Source of the DNA: Glandiceps talaboti
Lineage: Eukaryota > Hemichordata > Enteropneusta > Spengelidae
Length of the DNA: 20,000 nt
Assembly (NCBI RefSeq): GCF_964340395.1
Contig: NC_135558.1
Location: forward strand, 22,764,564-22,784,563
Direction: 5' to 3'
In this document: positions 1-9,457 of the stretch, piece by piece
Layout of the letters: every line of letters starts with the position of its first letter
Numbering within the stretch: position 1 is the first letter of the stretch
Position numbers and translations under genes: made by a program
The notes under the pieces: model-generated
Database searches by the model: none
Told to the model about the DNA's origin: nothing
What the model saw: the letters and a program-made list of their open reading frames with translations, nothing else

Positions 1-1665
1 CTTTAGTCTTTATCCACAAGTCATTCAATACAGCTACACACACACCTTTAGGTTTTATCCACAAGTCATTCAATACAGCTACACACACACCTTTAGTCTT
101 TATCCACAAGTCATTCAATACAGCTACACACACACCTTTAGGCGTTATCCACAAGTCATTCAATACAGCTACACACACACCTTTAGGCTTTATCCACAAG
201 TCATTCAATACAGCTACACACACACCTTTAGTCTTTATCCACAAGTCATTCAATACAGCTACACACACACCTTTAGTCTTTATCCACAAGTCATTCAATA
301 CAGCTACACACACACATTTAGGCGTTATCCACAAGTCATTCAATACAGCTACACACACACCTTTAGGCTTTATCCACAAGTCATTCAATACAGCTACACA
401 CACACCTTTAGGCTTTATCCACAAGTCATTCAATACAGCTACACACACACCTTTAGGTTTTATCCACAAGTCATTCAATACAGCTACACACACACCTTTA
501 GGCTTTATCCACAAGTCATTCAATACAGCTACACACACACCTTTAGTCTTTATCCACAAGTCATTCAATACAGCTACACACACACACCTTTAGGCGTTAT
601 CCACAAGTCATTCAATACAGCTACACACACACACCTTTAGGCTTTATCCACAAGTCATTCAATACAGCTACACACACACCTTTAGTCTTTATCCACAAGT
701 CATTCAATACAGCTACACACACACACCTTTAGGCGTTATCCACAAGTCATTCAATACAGCTACACACACACCTTTAGTCTTTATCCACAAGTCATTCAAT
801 ACAGCTACACACACACACCTTTAGGCTTTATCCACAAGTCATTCAATACAGCTACACACACACCTTTAGGCTTTATCCACAAGTCATTCAATACAGCTAC
901 ACACACACCTTTAGTCTTTATCCACAAGTCATTCAATACAGCTACACACACACACCTTTAGGCTTTATCCACAAGTCATTCAATACAGCTACACACACAC
1001 CTTTAGGCTTTATCCACAAGTCATTCAATACAGCTACACACACACCTTTAGGCTTTATCCACAAGTCATTCAATACAGCTACACACACACCTATAGGTTT
1101 TATCCACAAGTCATTCAATACAGCTACACACACACACCTTTAGGCGTTATCCACAAGTCATTCAATACAGCTACACACACACCTTTAGGCTTTATCCACA
1201 AGTCATTCAATACAGCTACACACACACCTTTAGGTTTTATCCACAAGTCATTCAATACAGCTACACACACACACCTTTAGGCTTTATCCACAAGTCATTC
1301 AATACAGCTACACACATACCTTTAGGCGTTATCCACAAGTCATTCAATACAGCTACACACACACACCTTTAGGCGTTATCCACAAGTCATTCAATACAGC
1401 TACACACACACCTTTAGGCTTTATCCACAAGTCATTCAATACAGCTACACACACACCTATAGTTTTTATCCACAAGTCATTCAATACAGCTACACACACA
1501 CCTTTAGGCTTTATCCACAAGTCATTCAATACAGCCACACACACCTTTAGGCGTTATCCACAAGTCATTCAATACAGCTACACACACACCTTTAGGTTTT
1601 ATCCACAAGTCATTCAATACAGCTACACACACACCTTTAGGCGTTATCCACAAGTCATTCAATAC
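1..1665. repeat. 45-bp minisatellite array, 37 copies, truncated at left window edge
   Basis: Direct head-to-tail repeat. Each unit runs from CTTTAG through the core TTATCCACAAGTCATTCAAT to a CA-rich tail. Unit starts fall every 45 bp (1, 46, 91, 136 and so on), with eight 47-bp units (one extra CA) and one 43-bp unit. The last unit starts at 1635 and breaks off after TTCAATAC at 1665. Four subtypes differ just after CTTTAG: GTCTTT (8 units), GGCTTT (14), GGCGTT (9) and GGTTTT or its CTATAG relatives (6). The period is a multiple of three and the minus strand has no stops, so 15-residue peptide repeats appear there. Slips of two bases break the frame, so this is not read as a gene. The array starts at base 1 and must continue outside the window. 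Confidence 0.98.
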
Positions 1666-1907
1666 TCTTACTACGAGTAAGTCATTACATGTATAACAAA
1701 ATAATTGCAATAAACGTCTCAGTTGCATCTAGTGCAGCTTTGAGTGAGTGGAAACTCATAGTTGTAATAGTTGGAGAACCGCCTTGTCGTCATAAAATAG
1801 TCAATATTAAACAGCTATATTGCATAAACTAAAAGATACATAACATAAAATCGTAGTATCAGAGATAATTCTTTAGTCAGTTTTTGAGTTAGTTAGCCAA
1901 CATGAAA
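1666..1907. other. Unique spacer, nothing recognised
   Basis: AT-rich sequence between the 45-bp array and a small 33-bp repeat. It contains an isolated TGAGTGAGTGG at about 1741. No long open frame, RNA gene or mobile-element signature is visible. Confidence 0.6.
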
Positions 1908-2034
1908 TTTTGAGTGAATTACACAAGATAAAACTCACAATTTTGAGTGAGTTACACAAGATAAAACTGACAATTTTGAGTGAGTTACACAAGATAAAAC
2001 TCACAATTTTGAGTGAGTTACACAAGATAAAACT
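1908..2034. repeat. 33-bp tandem repeat, about 3.9 copies
   Basis: Units start with TTTTGAGTGA at 1908, 1941, 1974 and 2007, exactly 33 bp apart, and share the core TTACACAAGATAAAACT. Units alternate at one base near the end: CTCACAA in units 1 and 3, CTGACAA in unit 2. Unit 4 runs out into GAGTGAGTTTCACATAAG, a degenerate fragment of the same motif. The alternation suggests that a two-unit block was duplicated. No coding role is suggested. Confidence 0.95.
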
Positions 2035-2640
2035 GAGTGAGTTTCACATAAGTTTGAGTCAACATAGAAACCGATAATATTATAGAGAAAACATCACGTG
2101 ACACTATGTGCATTGTTCCCATTGTCTCTTCATTCTCGCAAACCATAGCTGACAGTTCTTCCGCGACACTGCGAAATGCCTTGACGGTGCCGTAATAGTA
2201 AAAGACGCTGTGGTTTACGACGATGTTGTCTCTTAAGGATTCTAGAATTTATTGTAAATAAATAGCGTTACTAGTAAGGATTAAAACCAAATATTTAGGG
2301 TTTATAACCCGTACAAAATCGCTAAAAGTAGAAACTATATCAACAACTTGTTTAGCTAGTCAATAGTTACATGTATGTATATAATGTGTATATCAATAAT
2401 GACGTCAGAGGTTGACTGTTGCCCTTACAAAGGTAACACAACTCTCTTGTGTTATTGATTCTACTGTTAATCTAATGATAATATTACCCAATCAGCGTGT
2501 GGGATTTTATACACCAATTATTGGATGCAACAAACTTAATCTACTGGAATTTGACATTTGACAATATCACGACACCAACTAAGATGAGTTCACTGATACA
2601 TAGATGAACTATGTAGATAGCTATGTAGACAGATGACTCT
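2035..2640. other. Unique AT-rich stretch with two palindromic factor-like motifs
   Basis: No gene is recognised. TCACGTGA (E-box-type palindrome) lies at 2094-2101 and TGACGTCA (a perfect CRE-type palindrome) at 2400-2407. Either could occur by chance in 20 kb. Just before the microsatellite, 2595-2640 is a degenerate GATA/GTAG-like run that may be a decayed edge of the neighbouring GTAT tract. Confidence 0.5.
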
Positions 2641-2787
2641 GTATGTATGTATGTATGTATGTATGTATGTATGTATGTATGTATGTATGTATGTATGTAT
2701 GTATGTGTGTGTATGTATGTATGTATGTATGTATGTGTGTATGTATGTATGTGTGTATGTATGTATGTGTGTGTATGTGTATGTGTG

Positions 2788-2819
<32 letters not shown>

Positions 2820-3233
2820 TGTATGTATGTATGTATGTATGTGTGTATGTATGTGTGTGTATGTGTATGTGTGTATATGTATGTGTATGTATGTATGTGT
2901 GTATGTATGTATGTATGTATGTATGTATGTATGTAGGTGTGTGTATGTATGTGTGTATGTATGTATGTATGTATGTATGTATGTATGTATGTTTTTATGT
3001 ATGTGTGTATGTATGTATGTATGTATGTATGTATGTATGTGTGTGTATGTATGTGTGTGTGTGTGTGTATGTATGTGTGTATGTATGTATGTATGTATGT
3101 AGGTGTGTGTATGTATGTGTGTATGTATGTATGTATGTATGTATGTATGTATGTATGTATGTATGTATGTTTTTATGTATGTGTGTATGTATGTATGTAT
3201 GTATGTATGTATGTATGTATGTATGTGTGTGTA

Positions 3234-3273
<40 letters not shown>
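2641..3273. repeat. GTAT/GTGT compound microsatellite with nested duplications
   Basis: This is 633 bp of GTAT tetranucleotide interspersed with GTGT, ending in a pure GT run at about 3239-3273. Rare interruptions mark internal duplications. A GTATATGT-bearing segment at 2761-2794 is repeated exactly at 2847-2880 (offset 86). The AGGTGTGTG interruption at 2935 recurs at 3101 (offset 166), and the following GTTTTTATG at 2991 recurs at 3169 (offset 178), so the second copy gained 12 bp. Both strands are stop-free and give Met-Tyr-Val-Cys and Thr-His-Ile-His style frames. These are repeat artefacts. Confidence 0.98.
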
Positions 3274-3274
<1 letters not shown>

Positions 3275-5029
3275 CTACAACGTTTGAGACGTGTATACAA
3301 TTTACTTTAAAATAGCTGTTGCACAATCTTCGTCACTTTTAAAACTTGTATCGTTGGGAAAAAACACATTTGTTACTATTTAGTAGCTATATATGGCAGC
3401 TGGGCAGGAAACATAATTTCATCCGGGAGTACCTTTGACGAGTCTGAGAATGTAATCTTTGACAACGAGTTAGTATTCTTACAATAAGAGGACGTAACTT
3501 TTGTAGTTGTGTAAAGAAAAGTGGAATTTGTTCCTTATAACAAGGTGAAAAAGATTTGCTTGAAGTTGGAATCTTGCCATCAATTGGAAAAGGTCCTTGA
3601 AAAGCCGTGAAACCCGCGGATGAGCCGACCTTTTCAGAGGAACTCGTCAAACAACGAGTAGGCTCGCTAATAGGCAAGTCAACAATCGAGCACTCTGTAA
3701 AAAGGTGTTCTTTAACATCAGTGAAAGGCAGTAATCCTATTAAAATGGAGAGTCTTTTCCACCTTGTTCAGATCAATGGCAATACCCAATAAGTACGGCC
3801 AATACTTGTAGCATTGTCGGCTGTAAAGAGACCGCAATTACAGACATGCACTCACGACCCATCATTTGCATTAAGTAGATCAAAATTGTGCTTGTTAACT
3901 TTCAATTTGCGTTCTCCTGGCATAATAAATATGATTCAACGTTCGCGTTGACGTCCGTACTGATTTTCAATCCATACTCGCAACGGGACAGGCCACAATA
4001 GGCAATTAGCAGCACGTTGCAATCTCTCGATTACCTTTATTCTATCGCTAACGATGACAACGACCTGACCCTTAATTGGATGTTTCTCAGGCGTCTGCTA
4101 ACTTGCTTAGTCCTCATATAATGTATATCGGGTAATTGTTGGAAGTCTCCGTGCACTTTTAACGAGAACGATCCTTCCAGATTGCCGAGTATTTCTGTCG
4201 TTCACACGTTTGTTTATGTGTGCCAAGTTTTCCTAATAATCCTCTCTATTTTAATGAGGACGCCGATATACTGCTATCGCCCTACTCGACAAATATTGAG
4301 ATTTTCCGACAAAAGCGATTCAATTCCGCAAGACCAATTAAGAGCATGGTCGTGAGAAGGACAACGCTTTCGTGGTTTCTGTTAGCAAAACAACTTATTT
4401 GCTTACTCTATTCAAATAATTGCATAAGACACAAACATCATGTCTGACTTGGAGCGACGACTTTTGGTTGATCAAAGACGGCCGACTCCCCTTTTTTCTT
4501 GTTCTACAGTGTGAATGTATCGCTGTTCGATACAGATACATGATTAGCTTGGTTTTACAAGAAGTTCTAATTGAACCAATTAAGGCTGCATCCTCTGTCT
4601 GTCGTATTGCAAACGCCACACCGCCAGTTTTTCAGCTAATAGCCGCAAAACGTGCGAAGTGTTGAAGTTAGTGAAACCATCAAAATCCAGTAAAAGGGAT
4701 CTTGTAAAATTCACTGATTACTAGGGAACATGCTGTACAGCTAACAAGTAGTCGTGCGCGAAAAATCTATGGTTTCGTCACGTTGGATCTTGAGGAGAGA
4801 CAAAACATGGGTATTGGACACGACTTACTTTCAAGTAACGATTTAAAATTACACGATCAAACACGAAAAGTTGGACACTCGCATCGATTGAACAGTACAA
4901 AGACTTCTCATCTACTTTTGGCTTAAAACTATTTATTTGAAAGTGCGAAAATTCCAGTGTGTGAATCACGATTTTAAGAAGGCCAGTGTTTTATTTTTGA
5001 AAGCTTTAAAAACGAAATAAACAATTAGT
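3274..5029. other. Unique DNA, no confirmed gene; one weak candidate exon
   Basis: Moderate base composition without repeats. The best coding-like piece is on the minus strand at 3483-3694. It is open, not dominated by AT-rich codons, and bounded by plausible splice sites (see findings). A plus-strand frame at 4163-4447 is open for about 95 codons, which is not unusual by chance. I recognise no protein family in any frame and see no RNA gene. Confidence 0.5.
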
Positions 5030-5176
5030 TTGTAACTTTGTGTGGGTCTGTGTGTCTATTTTTTGTAACTTTGTGTGGGTCTGTCTGTGTCTGTGTCTGT
5101 GTCTGTGTCTGTGTCTGTGTCTGGGTCTGTGTGTCTATTTTTTGTAACTTTGTGTGGGTCTGTGTGTCTATGTTTT
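5030..5176. repeat. TCTGTG-rich compound repeat
   Basis: Three copies of a module beginning TTGTAACTTTGTGTGGGTCTG start at 5030, 5063 and 5142. Each runs into TGTGTGTCTATTTT or a close relative. Between the second and third copies the GTCTG portion has expanded into a TCTGTG hexanucleotide run (about 5081-5125). It is therefore a 33-bp minisatellite with a hexanucleotide expansion inside one unit. The minus strand is open across it (Thr-Gln repeats) only because the motif lacks stops. Confidence 0.93.
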
Positions 5177-5452
5177 CTTCAGACCGTCTATTTTTTTTAT
5201 CATAATTTGTTCTTTCACGTTTGAAATATGAGCTGTTGTCACGGTTGCTACTACTACTCAATGATTTTTCAATTTCACAAAGAAGGGGCTGATTGGTTGG
5301 TGGTAGTTTTGGTAGCCAATTAGAATCTTATATGTTAGGCGGCTATTGTTGCCATACGTTATTTGCACATTGTCATTTGCCCTTCCAAAGCCGATAAAAA
5401 GTGTTAATAGAACATCATCGTCACAAACACAACCAATCCAAGTAAATTCTAC
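5177..5452. other. Unique spacer
   Basis: About 275 bp between two repeat blocks. No gene or RNA is recognised. The minus strand is open here and joins the aspartate-coding frame of the adjacent trinucleotide tract (see findings). Confidence 0.5.
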
Positions 5453-5485
5453 ATCGTCGTCGTCGTCGTCGTCGTCGTCGTCATT

Positions 5486-5519
<34 letters not shown>

Positions 5520-5565
5520 CCACCACCACCACCACTATCATCACCACCATCATTACCACCATCAC

Positions 5566-5600
<35 letters not shown>

Positions 5601-5664
5601 CCACCACCACCACCACCACCACTATCATCACCACCATCATTACCACCATCACCATCATCATCAC

Positions 5665-5723
<59 letters not shown>
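5453..5723. repeat. TCG/ATC/ACC compound trinucleotide microsatellite
   Basis: Blocks in order are (TCG)n, (ATC)n, (ACC)n, a mixed segment, (ATC)n, a longer (ACC)n, the same mixed segment, then (ATC)n. The mixed segment starts with ACTATCATC at 5534 and recurs at 5621, offset 87 bp, so a block was duplicated. In frame the minus strand gives long Asp runs and Gly/Val interruptions, and the plus strand gives Ser/Pro runs. Codons within each run are identical, as expected from slippage. Confidence 0.97.
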
Positions 5724-8700
5724 ATATTCTCTTGAAAGACTTTAGTCTTGAGTTGAGCGTTACTTTCAAATATGGTATATACCAACATAAAACCTAAATG
5801 TGGGTCAAAGGCCATGCTCATTAGTCTAAATAACAATCTTGAGCCTGATGAAAGTTATAAAACAACATTTGCGTCGAATTATGGTTTATTTGTTGCCGTT
5901 ATATAGAAAGTTCATCTCATACACGTTTCACAATCATAAACAGTGCAGTGTGGCATCCATTCCGACTAAAAACAGTAAATGTTAATTTCACCTTCCAAAT
6001 ATGGCGAGGCGTGTAAAGTGGCGCACTTTAATACACTTGGCAGGTTTCTATACATGTGGCATGGAATTTGTGGTCTGTGCAATGTTGTTGTACACCGAAA
6101 ACATCATTACGTTTTATTGTGCAGAAGGAAATAATTGCAAATACCAAAGTAAATTACACAATTACACTTTTATTAAAAATAGAAGGTGTGTGCAAGTTGT
6201 TGAATAGGTATGTCTCAATGTGCTGGATAATTAAGGACAGGAAGGGTAAACATGGACTCAAACTGAACGGAATTACAAGGTAATTAGAGCATGATTTCGA
6301 CAAAATTGACATGTTTTGACAACCAATATGCAAGGCGGAGTGTTTAATATGTCTACACACTGGTATTGAAAGGACACCATTCTCAGATGTACTAAATGTT
6401 TGTTTAAGCTTGCCTTTGATTTACTCAGGAACAGTGTAGTTTGTAATGACATCTTCAAAACACAGTGTCCGCTCTTCTCTGTCCCGTTTGTCTCGTTTTA
6501 ATGGATTTTTTGTCCGTTTGTTTGCTTTAATTTAAACTCGAGTTTCGTCAACACTTTTTTTTCAACCAACATAAATAAGTTGTAGTATACAAGTGAAAAG
6601 TGAACGACAAAAAAGGTTATGGCGCGCATAGAAAGGGTAGTGGAGCGGAACATGCTTTTTGTACAGTTCCTACTACATACTCAATTGCATGTAGAAACTC
6701 CGCGGGCTTTTTACCGTTTTAGTCATTCCATGAAATATATGGCGTCTACAGATAACGTTTCTCATTCGGCTTCATTTACAATGCATGTGGGTTCTCTATA
6801 AGTTTGCGGGGTAAGAAACCACTTTCTGGTTCTCTAGAAAATGTTACCGTTAGTGCTGACTTTCTTTTCCGGCAGCTATGTACCATATGTTACTTCTCAC
6901 TCACTGCTAACGATATCCACAGTTACTAGTGTCACTTCAAACTGTTTCATTTTTTCTCCACAAATCAGACAAATCCAGACACACACCTTTCAAATTACCA
7001 GATTTATAATACGTTTAGGACGATTCTCTTCTTTTTCACCATGGACAATCAAACTTGTCAAAGTTAAAAAGAAAATTGAAATTGCTGTAACCGGAAGTGC
7101 TGATATGCTGAGATTAAAAAAGGGTTCATATGCTTGAGGACTGCAGTGTTGTTCTTATCCGACACATTTAATGGCCACATTTCAGAAAACAATCGATATT
7201 TTAAACGATAGAAGCCAACACCGGCATTCCAACGACGGCTTACATGAAACTACAACAAGGCTATTCGGTCAAATCAAAGAACAGAGTTGGCAGTCTGTCT
7301 GGAAGTACCGCTGATCTAAGAAAAGTATCAGCTACTTCTACATCCATGCGACAGTAAGTTAAAAGATCGGATACGGCACCCACGACTCTTTGTCAAGTAC
7401 CGCCCGCCCCAAGACGATTCATTATAAGCCGAATCTTGCCAATGCCACCTCTTACTCGCAATTAATCTCTGAAAAATCGTACACATTTCAGCTGCATTAT
7501 TGAGAGTGAAAAGGGTTAAACACTTGATTCCTTCCTTCTTTTTTTCTTGGTGGAACTTTTGACGTTGCCCTACAACTTACTGAATGATTCATCTATTTGT
7601 AGACCATTTTAGGAGTAAGTTAAACAATTATACAGAATAATTATATTTGTTGTAATTAGTATATCAAGGTCAGGTTCCAACGTTCTCCAATAAATGTTGT
7701 TTACATACCTTCTGACTGATCTTGAAAAACCAGGTTCAGTGGTAAAACATTAACAACTGCACATTTTTTTTCAGAAATACAGAAAACAAAAATTAAATTG
7801 AAATATTGAAAGTTGTAAATGTATTTGTTGTGCAACAAAAATGCGATTCTGATAATAAAATTTAGTCAGCTGTTGATTATAAATCGTTCTGGATCTACTT
7901 TGAAACATTAGCTAAGTTTCTAATTGACAAATTTCTTTGGTTAGTTGCCACGCTTATATTTTTTTTCAAAATGGTGCGTTAACTGAGATTTTTTTCTCCA
8001 AATATATATCCAACATGAGATTCATATGAGGCGAAACGTCACAAGTAGTCAGTTTGAACCAGTCAATTATTGCGGTCATTCCATGAAATTTGAGACATTT
8101 TTATAACGAAGTGGTGTTATGTTGGTGTCATGTATTAGAATAAACGATGTTGATGTGAACTTTGACCCCTCGGCTGAACTTTCCCGCTGAAAAATTTACT
8201 ACAAAATTTTCGATTGAACAAAAAATTGTAAAATGCAATTATTCTTGTTTATTTCAACGAACACCATGTTTTAGAATAAAAACACACAAATTGAAGCCAA
8301 AAGAACACATCATGTTAACGGAGGACGATATTTCTATTTGTATCCAGTAGCGGAAATTCCTAGTCAGCGCTGGTATTTTTCAATATCGACATAGCCTATC
8401 ACATCTCTAGTCGTCAATTATAAAAGTGTAATCGTTAACTCTAGTGTATTTAAATAACGAATGGAACGCTGTATCACTTGAAAGCATTTGTTGTAAACTT
8501 AAGCCAGGTTTTTACGCTTCCTTTTTTTGTTTTACTGAGTGTTTAAAGTAATATACAAATATTCGACATAGGTCACGTGATTCGTATTCGCTATAAGTTT
8601 GAACTGTGATAATATTTCCTCAGTGTGCAATGGTTTGTATCAAATTCACGTCAAATATTAACATTGTGCATCGATTCCTAATTGACAACAGTTTAGTAAT

Positions 8701-9457
8701 AAACCCTATGGGAAAACGATACCCCTCCCCCTTCATTGGCCAGGTTCCCGTATCAAGTTTGCGAGTATCGTGTATCTGATTTTTTCTTATTTGTCTAAGA
8801 GCAATTAATACGCTTAATAATTGAACGATAATAAGGGACGAATTATTAAAATAAGCTGACCAGACCCCATAGCGGACGTACCTGCTGTGGAGGTCAACTT
8901 CCATTCTTTCCAAACACGAGGACGTGTCGATGTTTAATTGGTAGGTACGACAGATTCGTGCACTTTGTGATCCCCGCGATTTGCATTTTAACGTTCCCAT
9001 AATTTTCGATGATGAGAAGTCGAAAACAACAGAGATGGTGCGGATATTTCAAGCGGTGGCAATTAATAAAACGGGTTTGGCTTCATTGAATATCATGTTT
9101 TCATGAACTAGCATACAGGGACAAGTGTTCTCACGATGAATGTTGGCACAGTTGTCCACGAGTTGAGGTTTCATCAGATCTGGTATTTCAGGGTATCAAA
9201 ATTCAACTAATGTGTTTTCCGCATTTCTTGAAGGTCTGTTCCATCTGTCTGACCCATCGCTTTTTTCCCCTAGTTTCTCGACTTTCATGACGTGAAAAAA
9301 AACATTGCTTGGTATAGCCTTAACGTGTGATATGTTCCGGCCAATCAATTAAAATAATTGCCCGTCTTCATAGCTTTATTATGGTGTGGACTGAGCGTTT
9401 TGGACCATTTACGACTCCGTGTCTTATCTTTGACTCTTGTTTGTCGCATTGTTGATA
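5724..9457. other. Long unique AT-rich region, no recognised gene
   Basis: This 3.7-kb stretch has no tandem repeats. The longest ATG-initiated frame is on the minus strand, 9000-8620 (126 codons), with one hydrophobic segment. A plus-strand frame at 6841-7137 has 98 codons. Neither resembles a family I know, and lengths like these are expected by chance in 20 kb of AT-rich DNA. AAAGTG-GCG-CACTTT at about 6015-6030 is a short hairpin. A TCACGTGA palindrome is at 8573-8580. No tRNA, rRNA or transposon ends were recognised. Confidence 0.55.

Noticed and set aside
1-1665. TTATCCACA in every 45-bp unit, identical to the bacterial DnaA box
   Set aside because: The context is a eukaryote-like minisatellite with no replication genes or bacterial gene structure. 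The motif is simply part of the repeat unit.
1-1665. Possible CRISPR array because of regularly spaced repeats
   Set aside because: The whole 45-bp unit repeats; there are no unique spacers and no cas genes.
942-1728. Minus-strand frames of a 15-residue peptide repeat (VLNDLWIKPKG type)
   Set aside because: They exist because the 45-bp unit is a multiple of three without stops. Two-base length variants break the frame and no start or flanking gene supports them.
2541-3326. Long Thr-His and Met-Tyr-Val-Cys frames
   Set aside because: Both strands of a GTAT/GTGT microsatellite lack stops, so these are not proteins.
7733-7752. TTCAGTGGTAAAAC resembling the A box of a tRNA
   Set aside because: No B box, acceptor stem or anticodon arm can be found at the right distance.
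6722-8089. GTCATTCCATGAAAT shared at 6722-6736 and 8075-8089
   Set aside because: A 15-base match with dissimilar flanks; too close to chance to interpret.
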